DNA of 13,773 nt from an uncultured Bacteroidales bacterium. Its GTDB lineage: Bacteria; Bacteroidota; Bacteroidia; Bacteroidales; UBA932. Below are positions 1-6,381 of the stretch, piece after piece. The position numbers were made by a program, and so were the translations under genes. Under the pieces are notes generated by a model. That model worked only from the letters and a program-made list of their open reading frames with translations. It had not been told where the DNA came from and ran no database searches. Location: contig CABQAB010000023.1 of NCBI GenBank assembly GCA_902461985.1, positions 1 to 13,773 of the forward strand, written 5' to 3'. The first letter of the stretch is position 1, and each line of letters starts with the position of its first letter.

Positions 1-747
1 CACGGCTTTTGCAAGGAGAGTCTTTCCCGTTCCCGGAGGGCCGACCAGCAATGCGCCTTTTGGAATTTTTCCGCCTAAAGAAGTGTATTTCTTAGGATTC
101 TTGAGGAAATCCACGATTTCCACGACTTCCTCCTTTGCGCCATAGAGGCCGGCTACATCCTTGAACGTAACCTTGCTTTTCTCCTTGTCAGCCAGCTTGC
201 CGGTGGATTTGCCCACACTGAATATTCCTCCGGGACCGCCCGGGCCGGCCATGCCCTTGTTCATGCCCCTGAACATGAATATCCAGAAAACAATCAGCAG
301 CAAAGGCCAGAGAAGCCAGTTCAGCACCTCGACCCATGTCTTGTCCTTGTTTTCGATGACTAACTTGAACCTGTCCTGTTCCGGAATCGAGGCGTTCAGT
401 TCTCCGAACATCTCCTCGGCATTGAAACTTGCAGAAACAAGAAAAATGAAATGAGGGGATTTTTCCGGAAACCGGCCGCCGAAGCGGGATGCATATTTGT
501 CACCTCTGTCCGGACGTATCTTCACCCGGCCCTCATATTCGTTCCTGATGAAGTCTATCTCTTCGATGTCCCCGGCTGCCGCCATGGTCTGGACTTCGTC
601 CCACTCGATTTTCTGTGGGTTGGCCGAGCCGCCCGAGTTGCTGTAAAGCATCCATACTACAAGCGGAATGAGCAGGAAATATATCCAGCTCAGATTAATC
701 GTTATAATCTTGTTGTCAGGCTTCCTGCCTTTCTTTTTCGCTGCCAT
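1..747 (-). CDS. ftsH: ATP-dependent zinc metalloprotease FtsH (5' part; continues past the left edge)
   Basis: This is the first 249 codons of a membrane-anchored AAA+ protease that extracts and degrades membrane and misfolded proteins. My translation starts at the ATG at 747-745 ([10 protein letters not shown]). It shows a first membrane helix at about residues 19-36 ([18 protein letters not shown]), a periplasmic segment to about 140, a second helix at about 142-160 ([16 protein letters not shown]), a Gly-rich linker (about 161-175), and then the AAA domain. The AAA domain has the motif VTFKDVAGL at about 193-201, and the Walker A GPPGTGKT (about 236-243) lies almost at the window edge. 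Walker B, the SRH and the HEXXH zinc site fall outside the window and could not be checked. The gene lies 4 bases after the rsfS stop, so the two are almost certainly co-transcribed. No Shine-Dalgarno sequence is visible, which is usual for Bacteroidota. Confidence 0.96.
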   Translation of the reverse strand, partial: MAAKKKGRKPDNKIITINLSWIYFLLIPLVVWMLYSNSGGSANPQKIEWDEVQTMAAAGDIEEIDFIRNEYEGRVKIRPDRGDKYASRFGGRFPEKSPHFIFLVSASFNAEEMFGELNASIPEQDRFKLVIENKDKTWVEVLNWLLWPLLLIVFWIFMFRGMNKGMAGPGGPGGIFSVGKSTGKLADKEKSKVTFKDVAGLYGAKEEVVEIVDFLKNPKKYTSLGGKIPKGALLVGPPGTGKTLLAKAV

Positions 748-751
748 TTTC

Positions 752-1108
752 TTAGTTTTCGTCTGAATATTCTGTCCTCTCTGCGTCCGCCCAAAGGTCT
801 TCAAGGGTGTAGAACGCCCTGTATGCCGTCTGGAACACATGCACAACTATGTCTCCGTAATCGAGAATCACCCATACGGCGTTCTCTTTGCCCTGGGTTC
901 TGATGACCTTGCGACTGCATTTCTCAATCATCCGGTCTTCGACATTGTCGGCGATGGCAATCACATTGGCGTTCGAATCGGCATTGCAGACAATAAAGTA
1001 GTCGGAAATGGCTGTGCCTATGGATTTGAGGTCAAGGGACACTACGTTCTGTCCTTTCTTTTCGAGCATTGCTTCCGCAATGGTTTTAACTTCGTTTTTC
1101 GTATTCAT
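752..1108 (-). CDS. rsfS: Ribosome silencing factor RsfS (DUF143/Iojap family)
   Basis: RsfS binds ribosomal protein uL14 on the free 50S subunit, blocks joining to 30S, and so lowers translation during starvation. The 118-residue product has the family length. It has the conserved core: an N-terminal helix ([19 protein letters not shown]), the strand motif [20 protein letters not shown] at about residues 35-54, and the C-terminal signature [14 protein letters not shown] (about 79-92) followed by [11 protein letters not shown]. The ATG at 1108 is the only sensible start. It is the first gene of a pair with ftsH, 4 bases apart. This rsfS-ftsH order opposite a divergent birA is, to my knowledge, common in Bacteroidales. 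Confidence 0.95.
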   Translation of the reverse strand: MNTKNEVKTIAEAMLEKKGQNVVSLDLKSIGTAISDYFIVCNADSNANVIAIADNVEDRMIEKCSRKVIRTQGKENAVWVILDYGDIVVHVFQTAYRAFYTLEDLWADAERTEYSDEN

Positions 1109-1136
1109 TTATCTGGAAAAATTGAGTCTGACAAGC

Positions 1137-1168
1137 CAAATTTTGCGTTCAGACGAATTATCACTAAA
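1137..1168 (-). promoter_or_regulatory. Possible rsfS-ftsH promoter
   Basis: Read on the minus strand, TTTA (1168-1165) is followed by a 20-base spacer and AAAATTTG (1144-1137). The first box matches TTTG at three of four bases, and the second matches TAnnTTTG at five of six. It would give a leader of about 20-25 bases to the rsfS ATG at 1108. It overlaps the proposed birA promoter almost completely, so the two polymerases could not bind at once. The match is moderate. Confidence 0.35.
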
Positions 1169-1172
1169 TTAG
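1142..1172 (+). promoter_or_regulatory. Probable birA promoter, Bacteroidota primary-sigma type
   Basis: TTTG at 1142-1145 is followed by a 19-base spacer and TAAATTAG at 1165-1172. The second box matches five of the six fixed bases of TAnnTTTG. Transcription would start near 1179, giving a leader of about 20 bases before the birA ATG at 1201. Spacing and position fit; the identification is by eye only. Confidence 0.55.
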
Positions 1173-1200
1173 CCCGCTAAGTTAAACAAAAAACAAGCCA

Positions 1201-1872
1201 ATGAAAAGAGACATGCATATTATATGGTACGATAAAGTGGATTCGACCAACAGTGAGGCATCCAGAAAGCTTGACAGCCTTGACAATCTGTCAGTACTGT
1301 CAGCGGAAACCCAGTTCGGTGGCAGGGGCAAAGACAGCAATGTCTGGCTGGCTGAGCCTGGAGTGAACCTCACGTTCTCAATAATCCTCAAATTCGGCCG
1401 TAGTCACAACACTCCAGACTTCCCTGCCCGCTGCCAGATGCTCATAAGTGCAATAACTGCTGCGACCGTAGTTTCTTTTCTTGCCGGAAAAGGAGTGAAA
1501 GCCAATGTCAAATGGCCTAACGACATATATGTGGACGGGAAAAAGATCTGTGGAATACTGATTGAGCACAGAACGGCAGGACGGCTGCTGGAGTCCAGCA
1601 TTGTCGGTGTCGGGATAAACCTTAACCAGACAGTTTTCCCGTCTTCGCTGCCGAATCCAGTATCGCTGTCCTTGCTGACAGGAGGGAAATACGATGTGCG
1701 TGAATGCCTGGAAGAATATTGCAGGCTGTTTGCAGACAAGCTTGACTCAGTCTACGCAGGACTGCCTCATCTGGAGGATGTAGTCAGCAGGATTCTGGCT
1801 TTTGAAGATGGCACTTCCTGCAACGAAAATCTCCGCTCCGGCTTTATGGAGCTTGTCGATATTTTCCTTTGA
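1201..1872 (+). CDS. birA: Biotin--[acetyl-CoA-carboxylase] ligase, monofunctional, C-terminally atypical
   Basis: BirA makes biotinyl-5'-AMP and transfers biotin to the lysine of biotin carrier proteins of acetyl-CoA carboxylase and related enzymes. The 223-residue product has no N-terminal helix-turn-helix, so it is a class I ligase without repressor function. Catalytic-domain motifs are present: the DSTN motif at 14-17, GGRGKDSNVW at 40-49 (the biotin/AMP loop), NLTFS at 56-60, KWPNDIYV at 104-111, KKICGILIE at 114-122 (catalytic Lys about 115), and GVGINLN at 136-142. The biotin loop is odd: the usual GRGxRG reads GRGKDS. Residues 183-223 are encoded antisense to the 3' end of rpe and do not resemble the usual small SH3-like C-terminal domain, so that domain appears lost or replaced. 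ATG 1201 is used; Met5 (1213) is an alternative. The fold assignment is firm, but full activity is uncertain. Confidence 0.85.
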   Translation: MKRDMHIIWYDKVDSTNSEASRKLDSLDNLSVLSAETQFGGRGKDSNVWLAEPGVNLTFSIILKFGRSHNTPDFPARCQMLISAITAATVVSFLAGKGVKANVKWPNDIYVDGKKICGILIEHRTAGRLLESSIVGVGINLNQTVFPSSLPNPVSLSLLTGGKYDVRECLEEYCRLFADKLDSVYAGLPHLEDVVSRILAFEDGTSCNENLRSGFMELVDIFL

Positions 1873-2409
1873 GACGCCTCCGTCCACTTCAATCGGAGCA
1901 TTGACTCCCCTCCCGTTCATGTAGGCTTTCAATGCAGAAATACGGCCGTAAGACTCAGGAATGAAGGATTGTCCTCCGAAACCGGCAAAAACTGACATAA
2001 TCAGAAAATAATCTGCAGCACCGACATAAGGAAACAGCTTTTCGACCGGAACGTCAGGATTTATGACAAGACCGGCCTCGGCTCCGGCATCCTGTATGGA
2101 TTTCAGCAGAGTCCGGACTTTTGCTTCGTCATTCACGGCTTCGAGATGGAAGCTGACCATCGAGGCACCCTTTTCTACGAATTTGACCGCATATTTCTCG
2201 GGATTTACAATCATCAGGTGCACGTCCAACGGCTTCTGCGCCATGGAGGCAATCGCCTCCGCAACCGGAAAACCGTAAGAAAGGTTGGGCACGAAACTGC
2301 CGTCCATTATGTCGAGGTGGAAGATGTCCGCATTCCCGTTCACCATGGCAACGTCATCTGCCAGATGAAGAAAATCCGCGGAAAGCATTGACGGGGCTAT
2401 CTTGACCAT
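1747..2409 (-). CDS. rpe: Ribulose-phosphate 3-epimerase
   Basis: Rpe interconverts D-ribulose 5-phosphate and D-xylulose 5-phosphate in the pentose phosphate pathway. The 220-residue TIM-barrel protein is full length for the family. Visible motifs are PSMLSADF at 6-13 (Ser10), HLDIMDGSFVPN at 31-42 (His31, Asp33, Met35, Asp36), DVHLM at 62-66 (His64), IEVDGGVS at 173-180 (Asp176) and AGSAIF at 197-202. Metal ligands His31, Asp33, His64 and Asp176 are all in place. The phosphate-gripping loop reads SVFAGFGGQ at 139-147, where most family members have SVNPGFGGQ. The gene lies 9 bases after dnaA and is probably translated from the same mRNA. Its last 126 bases overlap the convergent birA. Because its C-terminus is conserved and birA's is not, rpe is the authentic coding sequence in the overlap. 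Confidence 0.95.
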   Translation of the reverse strand: MVKIAPSMLSADFLHLADDVAMVNGNADIFHLDIMDGSFVPNLSYGFPVAEAIASMAQKPLDVHLMIVNPEKYAVKFVEKGASMVSFHLEAVNDEAKVRTLLKSIQDAGAEAGLVINPDVPVEKLFPYVGAADYFLIMSVFAGFGGQSFIPESYGRISALKAYMNGRGVNAPIEVDGGVSKENIDKLHKAGAEIFVAGSAIFKSQNPADYILQMRQSCVD

Positions 2410-2418
2410 AGGCGGCTC

Positions 2419-3834
2419 CTACTTCTGTAATGCAAGCGACTTTTCGATGTCTGTCACGTACTGGCGGAAAGCCTTGTCCGTTTCCATGAGGTCACTGACT
2501 GTCGAGCAGGCATGGAGCACTGTCGCATGGTCTTTGCCTCCGGTCTCCATACCGATAGCGGATAGCGAGGTGTTGATAAGGTTCCGTGAAATATACATGG
2601 CAATCTGGCGTGCCTGGACAATATTCCTTTTCCTTGTCTTGGAAAGCATGGTCTCGCGGGTTATATTGAAGTAGTCGCAGACTGCTTTCTGTACAGATGC
2701 TATTGAAAGGTCGTTTTTTTCCTCACTCACGAGCTGGCCTGTAATCTGACGGGCAAGTTCTACAGTTATTTCCTTGTGTGCGAGCGTGGCGTTGGCAATG
2801 AGTGAAATCAACGCCCCCTCCAACTCGCGGAAATTGGATTTTATGTTGGTCGCAAGGAATTTCAGGACTTCGTCTGAAACGGTGACCGCTTCCCTCTCCA
2901 CGCGGGCTTTCAGCATCGCCATCCTTGTTTCGAAATCAGGTTTGCCAAGTTCCACGGACAGCCCCCATTTCAAGCGGGAAAGAAGTCTTTCCTCAAAGTT
3001 CTTCAAATCCACGGGAGCCCGGTCGGAAGTGAAGACCAGCTGCTTGCCGTTCTGGTGCAGATGGTTGAAAATGTTGAAGAAAGCATTCTGTGTGCCATGG
3101 CTCGCAAGGTCCTGGATGTCGTCCATGATAAGCACGTCGATTCTCATATAGAATGCAAGGAAATCCGTCAGGCGGTTGTTCACGTAAGCATCCATATACT
3201 GAGTCTTGAAACGGTTGGCGGGCACATAAAGCACCACCAGTTCAGGAAAACGCTCCTTGATTGCAAGTCCTATAGCCTGGGCTATGTGAGTTTTGCCGAG
3301 ACCCGGACCTCCGAAAAGGAAAAGCGGGTTGAAAGCGGTCTTTCCAGGGGCTTCAGCAATGCTCTCACCTGCAGTTACACCCATCTTGTTGCAGTCTCCC
3401 TTTACGAGATTTGCAAAACAATAGACAGGGTTGAGCTGAGGATTGATGTTTATTCTCTGGAGTCCTGGATACACGAATGCACCGGGACCGGAATTGCCGT
3501 TCACGACAGGAACTGAAACAGGCCTGTTCACTGGAGCAGTGCCTGCAGACGCCGGACATCTCATCTCCGGCTGCACCCTTACGGGACGGAACACATACTT
3601 GAGTCTGGCTGCCGCTCCTATTTCTTTTTTCAGGGCTGCCTTCAGAAGATTCAGGTACGCCTCCTCAAGCCATTCCATGAAAAATGCCGAAGGCACTTCG
3701 ATTGTCAGCTCGGAGTTCACAAGAGATACGGGCCTGATCGGTTTGAACCAGGTGCTGAACTGCTGCGGCTCGATGTTCTGCTCGATAAAGCGCAGACAAT
3801 TATCCCATACCTTTATGTGAGTATCCTGTGACAT
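2419..3834 (-). CDS. dnaA: Chromosomal replication initiator protein DnaA
   Basis: DnaA binds DnaA boxes at oriC, opens the duplex in its ATP form and loads the helicase. Starting at the ATG at 3834 (MSQDTHIKVW) it has 471 residues. Domain I is at about 1-85 and contains the typical helix WDNCLRFIEQNIEPQQFSTW. A Pro/Gly/Val-rich linker, domain II, runs from about 90 to 130. The AAA+ domain III follows, with Walker A GGPGLGKT at 175-182, Walker B VLIMDD at 234-239 and the arginine-finger region RLLSRLKWGL at 283-292. The DNA-binding domain IV has QARQIAMYISR at about 407-417 and the signature GGKDHATVLHA at 432-442. An upstream in-frame TTG at 3876 would add 14 residues, but it lies inside the proposed -7 box, so the ATG is preferred. 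The downstream partner is rpe, not dnaN. Confidence 0.97.
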   Translation of the reverse strand: MSQDTHIKVWDNCLRFIEQNIEPQQFSTWFKPIRPVSLVNSELTIEVPSAFFMEWLEEAYLNLLKAALKKEIGAAARLKYVFRPVRVQPEMRCPASAGTAPVNRPVSVPVVNGNSGPGAFVYPGLQRININPQLNPVYCFANLVKGDCNKMGVTAGESIAEAPGKTAFNPLFLFGGPGLGKTHIAQAIGLAIKERFPELVVLYVPANRFKTQYMDAYVNNRLTDFLAFYMRIDVLIMDDIQDLASHGTQNAFFNIFNHLHQNGKQLVFTSDRAPVDLKNFEERLLSRLKWGLSVELGKPDFETRMAMLKARVEREAVTVSDEVLKFLATNIKSNFRELEGALISLIANATLAHKEITVELARQITGQLVSEEKNDLSIASVQKAVCDYFNITRETMLSKTRKRNIVQARQIAMYISRNLINTSLSAIGMETGGKDHATVLHACSTVSDLMETDKAFRQYVTDIEKSLALQK

Positions 3835-3873
3835 TTGCTTTGCAATGGATTTTGTTCGTTTGCTTGAGTTGTG

Positions 3874-3881
3874 CAAAGTTG
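3874..3881 (-). promoter_or_regulatory. Possible -7 element of the dnaA-rpe promoter
   Basis: On the minus strand CAACTTTG matches five of six fixed bases of TAnnTTTG and sits 40 bases before the dnaA ATG, giving a leader of about 30 bases. No convincing TTTG -33 box is present at the right distance, only T-rich sequence, so this call is weak. Confidence 0.35.
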
Positions 3882-3969
3882 GTGAAAAAAAAGTTATAAA
3901 AATTTCTTTTTCCTATTGCAAAACATATTTATTTTAGTATGCAGGGCAATAATTTATCTGCGTATTCTC

Positions 3970-3983
3970 TATTTTATAAAATA
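3970..3983. repeat. Perfect 14-base AT palindrome
   Basis: TATTTTATAAAATA is identical to its reverse complement. It lies in the AT-rich gap 136 bases upstream of the dnaA ATG. It may be an operator half-site pair or a chance product of composition. Confidence 0.6.
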
Positions 3984-4035
3984 CTGATTATCAATAATTT
4001 ATATTTACAATTATTCTTAAACGACATATATACAA

Positions 4036-4066
4036 CACTTTTATAATTTTGAATAATTCAAAAGTG
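4036..4066. repeat. Nested inverted repeats in the dnaA upstream region
   Basis: Outer arms CACTTTT (4036-4042) and AAAAGTG (4060-4066) are perfect complements. An inner perfect pair, TTTTGAA (4047-4053) and TTCAAAA (4057-4063), has a 3-base loop. The right arms overlap, so the outer and inner hairpins are mutually exclusive. The site lies 30 bases past the MCE gene stop. It is too AT-rich for a typical intrinsic terminator, but it could act as one or as a protein-binding site. Confidence 0.5.
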
Positions 4067-4096
4067 GAAAATTGTCGCGTGCAGTGTGTTGAGAGG

Positions 4097-5008
4097 TTAG
4101 AAAACCGAGACTTTCATGTATTTTTTAGGGTCTTGTTTAATTTTTGAAATTAAATCGTTCAATTCATTTATAAGCGAATCAACGGATTCATAAACCCTGC
4201 CGTCATTCAGCAATTTTCCTACCGTACCCTCAGGATTCTGGAGAGATTCCGAAAGATTCTTCAATGAAGCGACGAGGGAATCAACCTCGCTTTCCGCCAA
4301 CTGCCGGGAGAAACTGTCGATGTTCCCCATCGCCGAGTCCGCTTTGCCGACTATCGCTGCGAGCTGTCCTGAAACTGCAGTCAGGTCCTTTAGGAAGCCG
4401 TCGATTTCGTCCTTGTTGGCCCTTACAGTTCCTGTGACGGCAGACGCGTCCGCAATGACCCTGTTCAGGTTGGAAATTGCCCTGTCAATCTGCCTGCGGT
4501 TCTCCTCGCTCAGGACAGAATTTACCGAGTCTACAGTAAGATTAAGTTTCACAAGGGCTGAATCGAGATTTGCGAGAATCGGACCTATGCCCGCAGAAAC
4601 GCTCTCCACAAGGTCAGCCTGGGAGTCACCTTCGAGTTCGCTCATGTTCCCCGCGAGTTCTTCGGAAGTTCCGGGATCTATCCTGATTCCCTTTCCGCCC
4701 ATGATGCTGGTACTGTATATGGTCATTTTAGAATCGGCAGGAATCCTGAAATCCCTGTCCACCGAGCATACAACTTCGAAATCGTCCCTCTCCGTATCAT
4801 ACGAGACGCTGCTCACCTGTCCCGCCGCGAAACCCCTGATATGCACCGGGGCCGATGCCACAAGCCCTTCCACAGACTTGAAGTGTGCGACAAGTTCGAT
4901 TTCTTTGTTGAATACATCCTTGCCTCTGAGATAATTGATGACAAAAAAAGTTGCGACTGCCACGAGAATGGCGAAAAGGCCGATTTTGAATTCTTTTGAA
5001 TATTTCAT
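4097..5008 (-). CDS. MCE/MlaD-family lipid-transport protein
   Basis: MCE proteins form rings or tubes that shuttle phospholipids between inner and outer membranes. The 303-residue product has one N-terminal membrane anchor (about residues 8-27) and a single MCE domain at about 37-113, with the hallmarks FKSVEGLVASAPVHIRGFAAGQV (split here as FKSVEGLV, then APVHIRGFAAGQV) and SIMGGKGIRIDPG at 101-113. A long helical tail at about 125-290 is rich in Asp/Ser/Asn heptad-like segments and ends in LLNDGRVYESVDSLINEL. This architecture matches Bacteroidota MlaD-like proteins. No ABC ATPase or permease (MlaF/MlaE) is adjacent, so partners must be elsewhere. It lies 64 bases downstream of the amidase on the same strand and is probably in one transcript with it. 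The substrate is not deducible from sequence. Confidence 0.9.
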   Translation of the reverse strand: MKYSKEFKIGLFAILVAVATFFVINYLRGKDVFNKEIELVAHFKSVEGLVASAPVHIRGFAAGQVSSVSYDTERDDFEVVCSVDRDFRIPADSKMTIYSTSIMGGKGIRIDPGTSEELAGNMSELEGDSQADLVESVSAGIGPILANLDSALVKLNLTVDSVNSVLSEENRRQIDRAISNLNRVIADASAVTGTVRANKDEIDGFLKDLTAVSGQLAAIVGKADSAMGNIDSFSRQLAESEVDSLVASLKNLSESLQNPEGTVGKLLNDGRVYESVDSLINELNDLISKIKQDPKKYMKVSVF

Positions 5009-5030
5009 GACGTTGTGTTTTCAGATTTAT

Positions 5031-5047
5031 AATATATGGTATATATT
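5031..5047. repeat. Small inverted repeat between amidase and MCE genes
   Basis: AATATAT, a 3-base centre GGT and ATATATT form a perfect 7-base inverted repeat in the 64-base gap. There is no TAnnTTTG box here, so a separate MCE promoter is not evident. The repeat may be an mRNA processing site or a chance AT-rich match. Confidence 0.45.
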
Positions 5048-5072
5048 CAGTGTATATTGTAGCAGCCCGGAC

Positions 5073-6239
5073 TTATTCCCGGTAACGTTCGACTTTAGTC
5101 CCGCTGACTTTTACGACAAATGAATCTGGAAATTTACGCGCTATGGCAGTCCTTGCTTTTTTCGCTTCTTCGGCTGAATCGCAGCAGCCGGCAATGTATC
5201 TGTAGATTTTCCCGTCCACGACAAGCCTTGTTTCCAGACCGTTGAACGAGGTGTCACCGGCAGGCAGTTCGCGGCTCAATGCTAAGATCTGTGTTCCGTA
5301 CCATACTTGTTGAGAACCAGATGCGGAAACAATTTTGTTTTGAGTATTTACAGTCTCATCAGCCTTGTTTTCAACTGTCTTTCCGGCATTGTCCTGCGTC
5401 TTTTCCTGCACGGCTGCCGTCTGCTCCGCCGCAAGGCTTCCGTCATAATTCTTCTTGAACTCGGAAAATGCCTGCAGAAGCCTGTCGGCAATCTGTTCGA
5501 GACCTTGTTCGCTGCGCAGGAGCTGAAGGTCGGCGGCATTGCTTATGAATCCGCACTCCACCAGCACAGAAGGCATGGCTGTCTTCCACAAAACTAAGAA
5601 CGGGTCCTGCCTCACTCCCCTTGTCTGACGGAAAGGGCCTTTGCTCATGGCTTCGTCCGAAAGGGCTGCGAAAAGCAGGCTCTGCTCTAAGAATGCGTTC
5701 TGCATCAGCGAAAAAAGTATGGAAGACTCTGGATTGCCCGGGTCGTAGCCCTGATAATTCGTACTGTAGTCGTCCTCGAGGAGAATCACGGAGTTCTCCC
5801 GTGCGCACTCATTGAAATTGTTCTGGTAGAGGTCTCTTCCCTTGACTGACGACTGGCCTAAAATATGGGCCGAAAAACCGTGGGGAGAGGTTGATGCGAC
5901 CGAATTTATATGAATCGAGACAAAGAGGTTGGCATGGGCGTCGTTGGCCGTTTTCGCTCTGTTTACCAGCGGCACGGCAACATCCCTGTCCCGTGTGAGA
6001 ATCACTTTCGTGTCGGGATGAGCCGACCTGATCTTGTCCGCCAGTTTTTTTGAGATGGCAAGGGTGAGGTCTTTTTCCCTTGTCTTGCGGTCTTTTGATA
6101 TGCATCCGGGGTCATTCCCTCCGTGTCCCGGGTCTATGACGACGGTCTTCAGTGCAAGATGCTTTTCTGCAGGCTGCGCAGAGAGAAGAGGAGCCGAAAT
6201 CAATGCAAATACCGACAATATGGTCAAAAAAACGCGCAT
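5073..6239 (-). CDS. N-acetylmuramoyl-L-alanine amidase (Amidase_3) with C-terminal SPOR domain
   Basis: This periplasmic zinc amidase cleaves the bond between N-acetylmuramic acid and L-alanine in peptidoglycan, typically during cell separation. Of its 388 residues, 1-21 form a signal peptide (likely cleavage after LLSA). The Amidase_3 domain covers about 30-262, with zinc and catalytic residues visible: DPGHGG at 36-41 (His39), Glu55 in TREKDL, SIHINS at 108-113 (His110), and VLVECGFISN at 225-234 (Glu228). The insertion at about 120-215, including YDPGNPESSILFSLMQ, is typical of Bacteroidota homologues. A low-complexity Ala/Glu/Thr/Asn linker (about 268-305) leads to a SPOR-like domain (about 311-388), which in other proteins binds denuded glycan strands at the septum. 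It is an AmiA/B/C-type enzyme. It is divergent from lptD and upstream of the MCE gene. Confidence 0.93.
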   Translation of the reverse strand: MRVFLTILSVFALISAPLLSAQPAEKHLALKTVVIDPGHGGNDPGCISKDRKTREKDLTLAISKKLADKIRSAHPDTKVILTRDRDVAVPLVNRAKTANDAHANLFVSIHINSVASTSPHGFSAHILGQSSVKGRDLYQNNFNECARENSVILLEDDYSTNYQGYDPGNPESSILFSLMQNAFLEQSLLFAALSDEAMSKGPFRQTRGVRQDPFLVLWKTAMPSVLVECGFISNAADLQLLRSEQGLEQIADRLLQAFSEFKKNYDGSLAAEQTAAVQEKTQDNAGKTVENKADETVNTQNKIVSASGSQQVWYGTQILALSRELPAGDTSFNGLETRLVVDGKIYRYIAGCCDSAEEAKKARTAIARKFPDSFVVKVSGTKVERYRE

Positions 6240-6252
6240 ACAAGCCCTGTAA

Positions 6253-6284
6253 TTTGGTAAACAACGAAAATAATCGTACTTTTG
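6253..6284 (+). promoter_or_regulatory. lptD promoter, perfect Bacteroidota -33/-7 match
   Basis: TTTG at 6253-6256, a 20-base spacer and TACTTTTG at 6277-6284 match the TTTG / TAnnTTTG consensus at every fixed base. Transcription would start near 6291 and leave a leader of about 90 bases before the lptD ATG at 6382. The -7 box is the left arm of an inverted repeat whose right arm is the amidase -7 box. Confidence 0.75.
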
Positions 6285-6291
6285 TCAGTTG

Positions 6292-6299
6292 CAAAAGTA
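6292..6299 (-). promoter_or_regulatory. -7 element of the divergent amidase-MCE promoter
   Basis: On the minus strand TACTTTTG (6299-6292) is a perfect TAnnTTTG. It predicts a start near 6285 and a leader of about 46 bases to the amidase ATG at 6239. The -33 box is poor: CTTG at 6326-6323 is 23 bases away, which is longer than usual. That would fit a weaker or activator-dependent promoter. Confidence 0.55.
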
Positions 6300-6341
6300 G
6301 TCAAAAACTCTGAAAAAGGAAGCAAGTTTTGCACACAAACA

Positions 6342-6368
6342 TTCAGGCGGTGCAGTTTTCCGCCTGAA
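6342..6368 (+). promoter_or_regulatory. Strong hairpin in the lptD mRNA leader
   Basis: TTCAGGCGG (6342-6350) and CCGCCTGAA (6360-6368) pair perfectly over 9 base pairs around a 9-base loop (TGCAGTTTT). It ends 13 bases before the lptD start codon, well inside the predicted leader. No T-run follows, so it is not an intrinsic terminator for the plus strand. It could control ribosome access or mRNA stability, or be a protein-binding palindrome. Confidence 0.6.
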
Positions 6369-6381
6369 AGTATTAGGATTT

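Larger units (their letters stand above)
3835..4096. other. AT-rich non-coding gap upstream of dnaA; possible origin-like DNA
   Basis: This 262-base gap has no credible gene. By hand count, 3901-4070 holds only about 35 G or C in 170 bases, much more AT-rich than the flanking genes. It contains a perfect 14-base palindrome (3970-3983), a short inverted repeat ATTAT/ATAAT at 3986-3997, and a nested inverted repeat at 4036-4066. No perfect DnaA box (TTATNCACA) is present. The nearest are TTATTCAAA on the minus strand (4056-4048, one mismatch) and a two-mismatch site at 4063-4071. It could be the dnaA regulatory region, a duplex-unwinding region or simply AT-rich spacer. Confidence 0.5.

Noticed and set aside
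451..903. Plus-strand open frame of 150 codons opposite ftsH and rsfS
   Set aside because: It is antisense to two strongly conserved genes and has no recognisable family or start context.
3835..3876. TTG start adding 14 residues to DnaA
   Set aside because: The extension does not resemble DnaA, and the TTG falls within the probable -7 promoter element; the ATG at 3834 gives a normal N-terminus.
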